Assembly: GCA_004570425.1 (NCBI GenBank)
Contig: SPQJ01000020.1
Span: 1-64,000 of the forward strand
Reading direction: 5' to 3'
DNA from: Bacillus sp. AZ43
GTDB taxonomy: Bacteria > Actinomycetota > Actinomycetes > Mycobacteriales > Geodermatophilaceae
Length of the DNA stretch: 64,000 nucleotides
Each line of letters opens with the position of its first letter. Within the stretch, counting starts at the first letter, position 1. The translations under genes were made by a program, and so were the position numbers. The notes below the pieces were generated by a model. It saw only the letters and a program-made list of their open reading frames with translations, was not told the DNA's origin and did no database searches. Shown in pieces: positions 40,368 to 49,639 of the stretch.

Positions 40368-42024
40368 GGTGACGGCGAGCCTCGCCCGCGTCGCCCCGGC
40401 CCTGCCGCTGCCCGCGGCCGGGGGGACCCGCACGACGGACGTCGTCGTCGTTGGCTCCGGCGCCGCCGGCCTGATGACGGCGGTCGCGCTGGCCGACGCC
40501 GGCCGCGCGGTCACCGTGGTGACCAAGGGCGCGCTGGGCGACGGCAGCACGGCCTGGGCGCAGGGCGGCCTGGCCGCCGTCCTCGGACCGGACGACGACG
40601 CCGAGCTGCACGTGCGCGACACCCTCGTCGCCGGCGCCGGCCTCTGCGACGAGGAGGCCGTCCGCACGCTTGTCGACGAGGCCCCCGCCGCCATCGCCCT
40701 GCTCCGGGGGCTGGGCGCCCGCCTCGACCTGGACGTCGACGGCCGCCCGGCGCTGACCCGCGAGGGCGGGCACAGCCGCGACCGGATCGTGCACGCCGGC
40801 GGCGACGCCAGCGGTGCGGAGGTCACCCGAACCCTGGCGGGCGCCCTGCGCGCCCGGGGCGTCGAGGTGCTCGACCGCACCGCCGCCCTCGATGCGCTGC
40901 GCGGCCCCTCCGGACAGGTCGTCGGGTTGCGCGTGGCCCGCATCGACGGCGGCGCGCTCGTCGACGCCGGTGACCTGCTGGCCCGCGCGGTCGTCCTCGC
41001 CACGGGCGGCTACGGGCAGGTGTACGCCGCCAGCTCCACCCCCGCCGGGGCCACCGGCGACGGGCTGGCCCTGGCGCTGCGCGCCGGCGCCGAGGTGGCC
41101 GACGTCGAGATGGTGCAGTTCCACCCGACCGTGCTGTGGACCGGCCCGGGCGCCGACGGGCAGCAGACGCTGGTGTCGGAGGCGGTGCGCGGCGAGGGCG
41201 CCGTGCTGGTCGACCGCGCGGGGCGGCGCGTCATGGTCGGCGCCCACCCGCTGGCCGACCTGGCCCCGCGCGACGTCGTGTCGGCGACGATCGCCGCGCA
41301 CCTGCGCGCCACCGGCGACGACTCCGTGTTCCTCGACGCCTCGCACCTCGGGGCCGAGTTCCTCGCCCGGCGGTTCCCCGGCATCACCGCGGCCTGCGCG
41401 GCGGCCGGCTTCGACCTGACCCGCGAGCCGGTGCCGGTCGCCCCCGCGGCCCACTACTCGTGCGGTGGCGTGCTGGCCGACCTCGACGGGCGCACCTCGG
41501 TGCCCGGGCTCTACGCCGTCGGCGAGGTCGCCTGCACCGGCGTCCAGGGGGCGAACCGGCTGGCCTCCAACTCGATCACCGAGGGGCTGGTCGCGGCCCG
41601 GCGCTGCGCCGCGCTGCTCGCGGCCGGACTGCCCCGGGTCGTCGCCGCCTCCGCGCCGCCCGCCGGGTGGGCGGTCCCCCCCGCGGCGCGTCACGTCGTC
41701 ACCGCGGCCACGACCGCGCACGCCGGAGTCCTGCGCGACGCCGACGGGCTGGCGGAGCTCGCCGCCGGGTTGACCGCCGTCCCCACCGCCGCGTCGCTCG
41801 ACGTCGCCACGCTGGAGACGACCGCGCTGCACACCGTGGCCACCCTGCTGGCCGGCGCCGCGCTGGCCCGGACGGAGAGCCGCGGCTGCCACCGCCGGCT
41901 CGACGCACCGGAGACCCGGACCGAGTGGCGGGTCCGCCTGGTGCACCGCATCGACGCCTCGGGGCACGTGCACACCCGCACCGAGCCGGTCCGGACCCTC
42001 GTCGCCGCCGAGGTGGTCGCGTGA
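40360..42024 (+). CDS. nadB: L-aspartate oxidase
   Basis: A 554-residue FAD flavoprotein oxidising aspartate to iminoaspartate for NadA. The FAD site [20 protein letters not shown] is near residue 28, followed by [12 protein letters not shown], active-site regions [11 protein letters not shown] and [17 protein letters not shown], and the C-terminal [18 protein letters not shown]. The GTG overlaps the nadA stop; a second GTG 9 nt later is possible. It overlaps nadC by 4 nt. Confidence 0.95.
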   Translation: MSEVTASLARVAPALPLPAAGGTRTTDVVVVGSGAAGLMTAVALADAGRAVTVVTKGALGDGSTAWAQGGLAAVLGPDDDAELHVRDTLVAGAGLCDEEAVRTLVDEAPAAIALLRGLGARLDLDVDGRPALTREGGHSRDRIVHAGGDASGAEVTRTLAGALRARGVEVLDRTAALDALRGPSGQVVGLRVARIDGGALVDAGDLLARAVVLATGGYGQVYAASSTPAGATGDGLALALRAGAEVADVEMVQFHPTVLWTGPGADGQQTLVSEAVRGEGAVLVDRAGRRVMVGAHPLADLAPRDVVSATIAAHLRATGDDSVFLDASHLGAEFLARRFPGITAACAAAGFDLTREPVPVAPAAHYSCGGVLADLDGRTSVPGLYAVGEVACTGVQGANRLASNSITEGLVAARRCAALLAAGLPRVVAASAPPAGWAVPPAARHVVTAATTAHAGVLRDADGLAELAAGLTAVPTAASLDVATLETTALHTVATLLAGAALARTESRGCHRRLDAPETRTEWRVRLVHRIDASGHVHTRTEPVRTLVAAEVVA

Positions 42025-42914
42025 CCGGCGAAGGGGTGCTGCGCCCGTCGCTCGCCGAGCACCTCCGCCGGGCCGGGCTGGACCCGGCGGGGGTCGTCAC
42101 CGTCGTCCGCCGTGCCCTGGAGGAGGATCTCGCCCTCGGTCCCGACGTCACCACCGAGTCCACCGTTCCCGCGGGAGCGCGCTCGACCGGCGACGTCGTC
42201 CCCCGCTCCCCCGGCGTGCTCGCCGGGCTGCCGGTGGCCGCCGCGGTGTTCGACCTCGTGGGCGGGCGAGACGTGGACGTCGTCCTGCAGGCGTCCGACG
42301 GCGACGCCGCCGTGCCGGGTCTCGCGGCGCTGTCGGTGACCGGGCCGACCCGCACGCTGCTGACCGCCGAGCGGACGGCGCTCAACCTGGTCTGCCACCT
42401 GTCCGGCATCGCGACGCTCACCCGCGCGTGGGTGGACGCAGTCGCCGGCACCGGCGCCGCGATCCGCGACACCCGCAAGACCAGCCCCGGGCTGCGCGCG
42501 CTGGAGAAGTACGCCGTCCGGTGCGGTGGCGGCGTCAACCACCGGATGGCCCTGGGCGACGCGGCGCTGGTGAAGGACAACCACGTCGCCGCGGCCGGCG
42601 GGATCGCGCAGGCGGTCCGGGCGGTGCGCGCGCACGCGCCCGGCGTCCCGCTGGAGGTGGAGGTCGACACGCTCGACCAGCTCCGGGAGGCGGTCGCGGC
42701 CGAGGTGGGGCTGGTGCTGCTGGACAACTTCTCGCTCGAGGACACCCGGACGGCGGTGTCGCTGGTGCGCGGCACGGGCATCCGGCTGGAGGCCAGCGGC
42801 GGTCTCACGCTCGACCGCGCGCACGAGGTGGCAGAGACCGGCGTCGACCACCTCGCCGTCGGGGCGCTCACCCACAGCGCCCCGGTGCTCGACCTGGGCT
42901 TCGACCTGCGTTGA
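42021..42914 (+). CDS. nadC: Nicotinate-nucleotide pyrophosphorylase (quinolinate phosphoribosyltransferase)
   Basis: A 297-residue enzyme turning quinolinate and PRPP into nicotinate mononucleotide. Diagnostic segments are ALEEDLALGPDVTTEST, ERTALNLVCHLSGIATLTRA, DTRKTSPGLRALEKYAVRCG and KDNHVAAAGG. The GTG overlaps the nadB stop (GTGA). It completes the nadABC operon and is followed by a hairpin that may terminate transcription. Confidence 0.95.
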   Translation: MTGEGVLRPSLAEHLRRAGLDPAGVVTVVRRALEEDLALGPDVTTESTVPAGARSTGDVVPRSPGVLAGLPVAAAVFDLVGGRDVDVVLQASDGDAAVPGLAALSVTGPTRTLLTAERTALNLVCHLSGIATLTRAWVDAVAGTGAAIRDTRKTSPGLRALEKYAVRCGGGVNHRMALGDAALVKDNHVAAAGGIAQAVRAVRAHAPGVPLEVEVDTLDQLREAVAAEVGLVLLDNFSLEDTRTAVSLVRGTGIRLEASGGLTLDRAHEVAETGVDHLAVGALTHSAPVLDLGFDLR

Positions 42915-42935
42915 CCCCCGCTCCTGGCGTCTTCC

Positions 42936-42973
42936 TCGCGCTCCCCGGGTCCTGCAGGACTCCCAGAGCGCGA
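42936..42973 (+). terminator. Probable terminator hairpin after nadC
   Basis: Outer arms TCGCGCTC (42936-42943) and GAGCGCGA (42966-42973) enclose the palindrome GTCCTGCAGGAC, and AAAGCGCC follows. There is no T-run, which is usual for terminators in such G+C-rich genomes. Confidence 0.5.
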
Positions 42974-43014
42974 AAAGCGCCCCGAGAGCGGGCCGGGGTC
43001 GAGAAGCTGGACCC

Positions 43015-44175
43015 ATGACCGGCACAGTGCAGGAGTTCCGCGTGCGGGTCCCCGAGGAGTCCCTCGCCGACCTGCGTCGCCGGCTGCGGGACACCCGCTG
43101 GCCGGAGCCGGCGACGACTCCGGGCTGGACGCAGGGCGTACCGCTCGACCACCTCCAGGACCTGTGCGCCTACTGGGCCGATGGCTACGACTGGCGGCGG
43201 CTCGAGGAGGAATGGGCCGCCCTCGAGCAGTACCGCGTCGCAGTGGACGGGCTGGGGGTGCACGTCCTGCGCGCGACCTCGCCACACCCGGGCGCGCTGC
43301 CACTGGTCCTCACCCACGGCTGGCCGGGGTCGGTGGTGGAGTTCCTCGACCTCGTCGGCCCGCTCACCGACCCGCCCGCGCACGGCGGACGAGCGGAGGA
43401 CGCCTTCACCGTCGTGCTGCCGTCCCTGCCGGGATACGGGTTCAGCGACAAGCCGAGGGAGACCGGCTGGGGCATCCGTCGGATCGCGGCGGCGTGGGAC
43501 GAGATCATGCGGGCACTCGGGCACGAGCGGTACCTGGCCGCCGGGAGCGACTGGGGTACCAGCGTGAGCACCTGCCTCGCCCAGGCGGCACCCGACCGGG
43601 TCGCGGGCATCCACCTCATCCCCCCGCTGGCCGGGCCAGGAGATTTCTCGCCCGAGGAGTTCACGGCGGCGGAGCGGCGCGCGACGGCAGACCTCGAGCA
43701 GCGCGGCCGCGACGGGTCCGCGTACTCGGCCGTCCACGCGACCGTGCCGCAGACGATCGGCTACTCCCTGGTCGACTCCCCGGCCGGACTCTGCGCCTGG
43801 CTGGTCGAGAAGTTCTGGACGTGGGCCGACCACGACGGCGACCTGTACGAGGTGATCAGCCGCGACCGGCTGCTGGACGACGTGACGCTGTACTGGCTCA
43901 CGCGGAGCGGGGCCTCGTCGGCACGGCTGTACCGGGAGAGCATCGCCGAGGTGAGCAGCTGGTTCACCCGCGGGACGACCGAGACCGTCGACGTCCCCGC
44001 CGGGTGCTCGATCTTCCCGTCCGAGGTGCCGCGCCCCTCCCGGCGCTGGGCCGAGCAGCGCTTCCCCGACATCCGGTACTGGGCCGAGCACGGCCGAGGA
44101 GGGCACTTCGCTGCGCTCGAACAGCCCGCCCTGCTCGTCGGCGACCTGCGGGCGTTCGCCCGCCTGGTCCGCTGA
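43015..44175 (+). CDS. Epoxide hydrolase (alpha/beta-hydrolase with EHN domain)
   Basis: A 386-residue enzyme adding water to epoxides. The N-terminal EHN domain (FRVRVPEESLADLRRRLRDT) is followed by the hydrolase core with oxyanion motif THGWPGS, nucleophile Asp 179 (GSDWGTS) and catalytic His near the end (GRGGHFAALEQP). The ATG is preceded by a GAAGCTGGACCC stretch without a strong ribosome site. It stands alone between nadC and a convergent LysE-type gene. The natural substrate is unknown. Confidence 0.9.
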   Translation: MTGTVQEFRVRVPEESLADLRRRLRDTRWPEPATTPGWTQGVPLDHLQDLCAYWADGYDWRRLEEEWAALEQYRVAVDGLGVHVLRATSPHPGALPLVLTHGWPGSVVEFLDLVGPLTDPPAHGGRAEDAFTVVLPSLPGYGFSDKPRETGWGIRRIAAAWDEIMRALGHERYLAAGSDWGTSVSTCLAQAAPDRVAGIHLIPPLAGPGDFSPEEFTAAERRATADLEQRGRDGSAYSAVHATVPQTIGYSLVDSPAGLCAWLVEKFWTWADHDGDLYEVISRDRLLDDVTLYWLTRSGASSARLYRESIAEVSSWFTRGTTETVDVPAGCSIFPSEVPRPSRRWAEQRFPDIRYWAEHGRGGHFAALEQPALLVGDLRAFARLVR

Positions 44176-44243
44176 GGACGCCGTCCGGTGGTCACGCCCG
44201 CCGTCGGTGCAACCAGCGGCTCGCCGGCGCCACCTGAGACGGC

Positions 44244-44888
44244 TCAGCCGGCGGTCGCCGGCCGAGGCTCCACCGCCAGCTTGACGGCGAGGGCGCCGAG
44301 CACTCCACCCATGACGTACCGCTGTACCCGCAACCATGCGGGCCGGGCGGCGAGGAACCGCGACAGCGCCCCTGCGAAGACGACGATCACCGCGTTCACG
44401 GTCAGCGCGATCGCGATCTGCACCAGTCCGAGCGTCAGGCTCTGCAGCGCCACGGATCCTCTCTCGGGGTCGACGAACTGCGGCAGCAGTGACACGTAGA
44501 GCACGGCGATCTTGGGATTGAGCAGGTTGGTGACCAGGCCCATGACGAAGAGGCGGCGCGATCCGTCGACCGGCAGGTCCCGCGGTGCGAAGGCGTTGAC
44601 GCCGCCCGGCCGCACCGCCTGCCACGCGAGATGGAGCAGATACGCCGCCCCTGCCAGCTTGAGTGCCGTGTACGCGGCGGGGACGGCGACGAACACGGCC
44701 GCGAGGCCCGCGGTCACCGCCGCCAGGTAGAGGAAGAACCCGGCGGCCACGCCCAGCAGCGAGATCAGGCCGGCCCGCCGACCCTGTGTCACCGACCGGG
44801 AGACCAGGTAGATCATGTTCGGCCCGGGCGTCAGCACCAGCCCCAGCGCGACCGCGGCGATCCCGGCGACTGCCGACCACTCCACCAT
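44244..44888 (-). CDS. LysE/RhtB-family amino-acid exporter
   Basis: A 214-residue membrane protein with six helices. The family motif ALGLVLTPGPNMIYLVSRSVTQGRR lies near the N-terminus (split here by position, about 10-35) and LVTNLLNPKIAVLYVSLLPQ in the middle, both diagnostic of LysE/RhtB exporters. These export amino acids such as lysine, homoserine or threonine; the substrate is not evident. The ATG is chosen because GAGGAG lies 5 nt upstream; a GTG two codons earlier overlaps that site. Confidence 0.88.
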   Translation of the reverse strand: MVEWSAVAGIAAVALGLVLTPGPNMIYLVSRSVTQGRRAGLISLLGVAAGFFLYLAAVTAGLAAVFVAVPAAYTALKLAGAAYLLHLAWQAVRPGGVNAFAPRDLPVDGSRRLFVMGLVTNLLNPKIAVLYVSLLPQFVDPERGSVALQSLTLGLVQIAIALTVNAVIVVFAGALSRFLAARPAWLRVQRYVMGGVLGALAVKLAVEPRPATAG

Positions 44889-44974
44889 GGCCACTCCTCA
44901 CCCAGAACACCGACCCGCGTGATCAGCGGCAACCGGTCAGCGGCCACGCGCCATTCCCAGAGCGACCCGGGCGG

Positions 44975-46009
44975 TCACCGCTGGTCCGGGTGCACCCAGC
45001 CGATCGCCGGCGCGACGTGGCGGACGACGTTCTCCAGCAACCGGGCGTTGTACTCGACGCCGAGCATGTTCGGCACCGTGATCAGCAGGGTGTCGGCCTC
45101 GCGGACGGCGGCGTCCTTCGCCAGCTCCTCGGCCAGGACGTCGGGCTCGCCGGTGTAGGTCTTGCCGAACCGGGCCCGGACGCCTTCGAGGATGCCGACC
45201 TGGTCCTCGCTCGACCGCTCGTGGCCGAAGTAGGCGCGGTCCTCGTCGCTGACCAGAGGCAGCACGCTGCGGCTGACCGAGATCCGGGGCTGCCGGTCCC
45301 AGCCGGCCGCCGCCCACGCGGCCCGGTACCGGGCGATCTGCTCCGCCTGGAGCTCGTCGAAGGGCACGCCGGTGTCCTCGACCAGCAGCGTCGAGCTCAT
45401 CAGGTTCATCCCCTGCTGCGCCGTCCACTCCGCCGTGGCCCGGGTGCCCGATCCCCACCAGATGCGGTCGCGCAGCCCCGGGGACTGCGGCTGGACCGCC
45501 AACCCGCCGCCGGCGCCGCCGGTCATGCGCGGGTCGGCCTGGACGACCGGCTGCCCCTCGATCGCGGCGAGGAACAGGGCGGTCTTCTGCCGCGCGAGGT
45601 CGGCGTCGCTGCTGCCCTCCGGCGGCACGTACCCGAAGGCCTCCGAGCCGCGCAACGCCGTCTCCGGTGACCCCCGGCTGATGCCCAGCTGCAGCCGGCC
45701 GTCGGCGAGGAGGTCGGTCGCCGCGGCCTCCTCGGCCATGTACAGCGGGTTCTCGTAGCGCATGTCGACCACGCCGGTGCCGATCTCGATCCGGCGGGTG
45801 CGGGCGGCCATCGCGGCCAGCAACGGGAAGGGCGAGGCGAGCTGCCGCGCGAAGTGGTGCACGCGCACGTACGCGCCGTCGACGCCCAGCTCCTCGGCGG
45901 CGACCGCCAGCTCCACGCTCTGCACCAGGGCGTCGCGCCCGGTGCGCACCTGCGACCCCGGGATGGGCTGCCAGTGCCCGAAGGACAGGAACCCGATCTT
46001 CTTCTCCAC
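44975..46009 (-). CDS. LLM-class flavin- or F420-dependent oxidoreductase
   Basis: A 344-residue TIM-barrel oxidoreductase of the luciferase-like group (IGFLSFGHWQPI, DGAYVRVHHFARQLASPFPL, RIEIGTGVVDMRYENPLYMA). It uses FMN or coenzyme F420; the presence of fbiC in the window makes F420 possible but does not decide it. The GTG is taken as start because the frame upstream is Gly/Pro-rich and unsupported. It is 38 nt downstream of a VOC gene on the same strand. The substrate is unknown. Confidence 0.83.
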   Translation of the reverse strand: MEKKIGFLSFGHWQPIPGSQVRTGRDALVQSVELAVAAEELGVDGAYVRVHHFARQLASPFPLLAAMAARTRRIEIGTGVVDMRYENPLYMAEEAAATDLLADGRLQLGISRGSPETALRGSEAFGYVPPEGSSDADLARQKTALFLAAIEGQPVVQADPRMTGGAGGGLAVQPQSPGLRDRIWWGSGTRATAEWTAQQGMNLMSSTLLVEDTGVPFDELQAEQIARYRAAWAAAGWDRQPRISVSRSVLPLVSDEDRAYFGHERSSEDQVGILEGVRARFGKTYTGEPDVLAEELAKDAAVREADTLLITVPNMLGVEYNARLLENVVRHVAPAIGWVHPDQR

Positions 46010-46047
46010 GGTCGATCCAGCGCCGGGAGGCACGGAGCTGTTCCCGG

Positions 46048-46419
46048 TCACCCCCGCGGGGGGAGCTCCTGGACCGCCCAACCGTTGCCGTCGGGGTCGG
46101 TGAAGTACACGAACGAGCCCCAGGGCTGCCGGTCGATCTCACCGACGTCCAGCCCGCGCCCCGCGAGTTCGTCCCGGGCCGCCTCGATGTCGGGCACGAC
46201 CAGTTGCAGTCCCTGGGCAGATCCCGGCGGGGTGCCGATCAGGCCCGTGCCGAGGGCGATGGAGCAGGCCGAGCCGCGCGGGGTCAGCTGGACGAACCGC
46301 AGCTCGTCGCTCACCCGGTGGTCGTGGTCGAGCACGAAGCCGACCCTGTCCACGTAGAACGCGATCGCCCGGTCGACGTCGGTGACCGGAACCGCCACCA
46401 GCTCCAGCTTCCAGTCCAT
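46048..46419 (-). CDS. VOC / glyoxalase-like protein
   Basis: A 123-residue vicinal-oxygen-chelate protein (MDWKLELVAVPVTDVDRAIA, FYVDRVGFVLDHD, and the C-terminal FVYFTDPDGNGWAVQEL). This subgroup often acts in antibiotic or xenobiotic handling, but nothing defines the substrate. The ATG follows AGGAGG by 5-6 nt. It is the first gene before the LLM oxidoreductase, so the two may work on the same compound. Confidence 0.83.
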   Translation of the reverse strand: MDWKLELVAVPVTDVDRAIAFYVDRVGFVLDHDHRVSDELRFVQLTPRGSACSIALGTGLIGTPPGSAQGLQLVVPDIEAARDELAGRGLDVGEIDRQPWGSFVYFTDPDGNGWAVQELPPRG

Positions 46420-46434
46420 CACTGCCTCCTCTCG

Positions 46435-46504
46435 GGGCCGCCCGCCCCGCCGGGCGGCCCGGCACGAACTCTGACGCGCCATGCGGTCAGATCGCGGCCG
46501 CGAT
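46435..46504. promoter_or_regulatory. Two palindromes upstream of the VOC gene
   Basis: GGGCCGCCCG (46435-46444) pairs with CGGGCGGCCC (46451-46460) across a 6-nt loop, and ATCGCGGCCGCGAT (46491-46504) is a perfect 14-nt palindrome. They lie in the 241-nt region between the VOC gene and the divergent c-di-GMP gene. One or both may be operators, or the first a transcription-attenuating hairpin. Confidence 0.3.
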
Positions 46505-46660
46505 TCCGAACGGCCGGAGACGTTCCGCGAGCCGGGGAGGAATGTGACGGGACGGTTCCCATCCCTTGGCAGATGACGCCGGAAGGATCGGCCGAGCTAA
46601 CGCACCGTGACGGCACGAACACGACTCTCCGTGATCAGGTTCCGTCACTTCTCGCCGTCG

Positions 46661-48658
46661 ATGGGTGACGCTGTGCGGGTGAGCATTCCCGCCTCCGAGG
46701 TTCCCTCGACGCCCGCGGGAACGACCGGCGCCGCCGGGCAGCGCATGCGGGCCATCGACACGCTGCTCGCCGATCGGGGGCAGCTCTTCCAGGCCCTGTT
46801 CCTGTCGGCGCCCATCCCCAAGGCGCTCGTGGACCTGCACGGCCACGTCCTCGTCGCCAACCCGATGCTGTGCGCGCTCACGGGCCGGACCGCCGAGGAC
46901 CTCGCCGGACGGCACGTCGACCTCTTCGCCCACCCCGACGACCCGCCGGTCGCCGACCTCGGTCTGCTGCCCGCGCCGGACGAGCCCGCCGACCTCGACG
47001 CCCACCTGCTGCTCGACGGCGAGCGGCGGCTGCGCCGCTCGGACGGAACCGAGCTGTGGGTCGTGCAGTCGCACGAGATCGTGCGGCACAACAACGGCGA
47101 GGCGCAGTTCGTCGTCCTCTCCCTGGTCGACGTCACCGACCGCCGGCGGGCGGAGGAGGACCTGGTCCGCCGCGCCTTCACCGACCCGCTCACCGGCCTG
47201 CCCAACCGCCGGGCGCTCACCGACCGGCTGCGGCACGCCGTCGCCCTGTCGCGCCGCCGGGGGCTCCAGGTCGGCCTGGTGCACCTCAACATCGACCGCT
47301 TCAAGGCGGTCAACGACTCCCTGGGCCACGAGGCCGGCGACCTGCTGCTCAGCCAGGTCGCCGACCGGCTGCGCTGGAGCACCCGCGTCGAGGACACCGC
47401 CGTCCGGCTGGGGGCCGACGAGTTCCTGGTCGTGGCCGAGGACGTCGAGGACCTCGACGGCCTGCGGGCGCTGGCCGACCGGCTGCTCGCCGTCCTCGAC
47501 GAGCCGTTCCTCGTCGAGGACCGGGAGATCAACCTCTCGGCGAGCGTCGGCCTGACCCTCGGCTCCGACACCACGCCCGACGACCTGCTGCGCCAGGCCC
47601 AGAGCGCGCTCACCCGCGCCAAGGCCGACGGCAGCCGCGCGCGCATCGAGGTGCACGAGGGGGCGCTGCTGCACTCCGACGTCGACGCCCTGCAGCTGGA
47701 GACCGACCTCAAGCACGCCCTGGACAACGACGAGCTGCGGCTCTTCTACCAGCCGATCGTGCACCTGGGCGACGAGACGCTGCTCGGCTACGAGGCGCTC
47801 ATCCGCTGGCAGCACCCGACCCGCGGGCTCCTGCCGCCGGGCGCCTTCCTCGAGGCCGCCGAGAACAACCGGCTCACCTCCAAGCTCGGCGCCTGGGTCC
47901 TCCGCCGCGCCTGCCACGACGCGGCGACCTGGCCCGAGGAGCTGCGCGTCCACGTCAACATCTCCGCCCGGCACCTGGCCGAGGAGGGCTTCAGCGAGCT
48001 GGTCGCGGCCGCGCTCGCGGAGTCCGGCCTGGCCCCCAACCGGCTCGAGCTGGAGATCACCGAGTCGACGGCGCTGTTCGCCGCCGAGGCGACCCTGCAC
48101 TCGGTCGCCGTCGTCACCGACCAGGGCGTCACCCTGGCCCTCGACGACTTCGGCACCGGCTACTCGGCCATCACCGCCCTGCACCGGCTGCCGATCCACA
48201 CGGTCAAGATCGACCGGTCGTTCGTCGCCGACGTCGTCACCGAGCCCTCCACGGCCGCGCTCGTGCAGGGGCTGCTGCAGCTCGGCCGCGGCATGGGGCT
48301 GCAGGTGATCGCGGAGGGGATCGAGGACCTCGACCAGGCCGACTGGCTGCTCCGGCACGGCTGCGCCATGGCGCAGGGCTACGCGTTCGGCCGGCCCGCG
48401 CCGCTGCCCAGCCCTGCCGAGGTCTTCATCGGCGAGATGACCGACGCCCCGGCCGAGGAGACCGCCGGCGAGCTGCTGCCCGAGCCGATCGACCCGCCGG
48501 CCCTGCCGGTGCAGCGCACGGCCCAGCCCACCGACGACACCGCGCCGCACCGGCCGGTGAGCTACCTCGAGGACGACGACCCGAGGTACCTCACCGGCGA
48601 GCTGGCGCTCACCAGCGAGCTGCTCGAGGAGATCGGCGAGAACCCCGACGACGTCTAG
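46661..48658 (+). CDS. PAS-GGDEF-EAL protein, probable c-di-GMP phosphodiesterase
   Basis: A 665-residue cytoplasmic signalling protein with a PAS domain (about 40-165), a GGDEF domain (about 175-335) and an EAL domain (about 345-600). The GGDEF site reads GADEF (RLGADEFLVV), a degenerate form. The EAL residues are all there: YEALIRWQHP, NISARHL, EITES, LDDFGTGYS, the Lys in VKIDRSF, and EGIED. I infer c-di-GMP breakdown with GTP sensing or weak synthesis. The start is uncertain: GTG 46607 (18 codons upstream) is an alternative, and neither has a clear ribosome site. Confidence 0.88.
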   Translation: MGDAVRVSIPASEVPSTPAGTTGAAGQRMRAIDTLLADRGQLFQALFLSAPIPKALVDLHGHVLVANPMLCALTGRTAEDLAGRHVDLFAHPDDPPVADLGLLPAPDEPADLDAHLLLDGERRLRRSDGTELWVVQSHEIVRHNNGEAQFVVLSLVDVTDRRRAEEDLVRRAFTDPLTGLPNRRALTDRLRHAVALSRRRGLQVGLVHLNIDRFKAVNDSLGHEAGDLLLSQVADRLRWSTRVEDTAVRLGADEFLVVAEDVEDLDGLRALADRLLAVLDEPFLVEDREINLSASVGLTLGSDTTPDDLLRQAQSALTRAKADGSRARIEVHEGALLHSDVDALQLETDLKHALDNDELRLFYQPIVHLGDETLLGYEALIRWQHPTRGLLPPGAFLEAAENNRLTSKLGAWVLRRACHDAATWPEELRVHVNISARHLAEEGFSELVAAALAESGLAPNRLELEITESTALFAAEATLHSVAVVTDQGVTLALDDFGTGYSAITALHRLPIHTVKIDRSFVADVVTEPSTAALVQGLLQLGRGMGLQVIAEGIEDLDQADWLLRHGCAMAQGYAFGRPAPLPSPAEVFIGEMTDAPAEETAGELLPEPIDPPALPVQRTAQPTDDTAPHRPVSYLEDDDPRYLTGELALTSELLEEIGENPDDV

Positions 48659-48661
48659 GGA

Positions 48662-48708
48662 CCTCGTCCTGCCCAGCTCGCAGGCTCGCGGCGGGGCCCT
48701 GGACGAGG
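48662..48708 (+). repeat. Palindromic repeat copy R3 (between converging genes)
   Basis: Ends CCTCGTCC (48662-48669) and GGACGAGG (48701-48708) are exact inverted arms, with CAGCTCGCAGGCTCGCGG inside, related to R1 and R2. It fills the 58-nt gap between two converging genes and may serve as terminator there. Confidence 0.7.
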
Positions 48709-48716
48709 CCGTTCCA

Positions 48717-49535
48717 TCACCTCACCCCGCGGGGCAGGGCCAGCGGCACCGGGCGCTTGGCGGCTCGCCCGTCGCCGGACGAGCGGCCGCGCAGGCGGCG
48801 GCCGATCCACGGTGCGACGAAGCCGCGCACCCACGCGGCCTCCTCGCCGACCGCCGTCCGGAAGGTGCGAGGCGCCGCGGGCGGCAGCGGCGTGCGCCAG
48901 TCGTCGCCGTCGGCCCCCGGCACGCCGAGCGCGGCGGCCGCGGCGAGCGCCATGCGGCGGTGCCCCTCGTCGGTCATGTGGATGCGGTCGGTGTCCCACA
49001 GCCGGAAGTCCTGCACCCAGTCCGCACCCCACTGGTCGAGCACGACGGCCCCGGTGCGGTCGGCGATCGACCAGATGTTGGCGTTGAAGACGGCGACCTT
49101 GCCGCGGACCCGGCGCAGGATCGGGGTGTTGCGGGTGTCGACGCTCGTCGCCAGCAGCACGTCGGCGCCCGCCTGCCGGAAACGGACGACGGCGGCCTCG
49201 AGGCCCGCGGCCAGCACGTCGGGGTCCGACCCGGGGCGCATGAGGTCGTTGCCGCCGGCGACCAGGCTGACCAGGTCCGGGTGCGCGTCGAGCGCGACCT
49301 GCACCTGCTCGTCGACGACCTGGCGGAGCAGCCGGCCGCGGATGGCGAGGTTGGCGTACTCGACGTCGTGGTCCGGTGCCGCGGCGGCCAGGTGCTCGGC
49401 CAGCCGGTCGGCCCAGCCGCGGAACTCGCCCGGGCGGGCCGGGTCGGGGTCGCTCAGCCCCTCGGTGAACGAGTCGCCCAGGGCGATGTAGCGGCGCCAG
49501 CGGACCGGGGATGCGGGAGACGGCACGTACCCCAT
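48717..49535 (-). CDS. SGNH/GDSL-type esterase
   Basis: A 272-residue hydrolase with block I ALGDSFTEG (nucleophile Ser at residue 22), block III LVAGGNDLM and block V DTDRIHMTDEGH giving Asp and His. No signal peptide is visible, so it appears cytoplasmic. The C-terminal 60 residues are basic and probably disordered. The ATG is chosen at the conserved start; a longer frame upstream lacks support. The ester substrate is unknown. It is convergent with the c-di-GMP gene. Confidence 0.87.
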   Translation of the reverse strand: MGYVPSPASPVRWRRYIALGDSFTEGLSDPDPARPGEFRGWADRLAEHLAAAAPDHDVEYANLAIRGRLLRQVVDEQVQVALDAHPDLVSLVAGGNDLMRPGSDPDVLAAGLEAAVVRFRQAGADVLLATSVDTRNTPILRRVRGKVAVFNANIWSIADRTGAVVLDQWGADWVQDFRLWDTDRIHMTDEGHRRMALAAAAALGVPGADGDDWRTPLPPAAPRTFRTAVGEEAAWVRGFVAPWIGRRLRGRSSGDGRAAKRPVPLALPRGVR

Positions 49536-49639
49536 GTGATCACGTCGCCGATCCGTGCCGCCGCCCGCGGGCACGTGCCGTGCAGCACAGAACCCGCCGC
49601 CCACCTGCGCGGCGACCGCCGCTCACCCATGATCGCCGC

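Noticed and set aside
42910-43014. Another copy of the CCTCGTCC palindromic repeat after nadC
   Set aside because: The region is G+C-rich and has a hairpin, but the CCTCGTCC and GGACGAGG ends and the core are absent.
49536-49543. GTGATCAC palindrome before the SGNH gene as a CRP-like site
   Set aside because: Only 8 nt are symmetric and the flanks do not match the usual TGTGA-N6-TCACA spacing.
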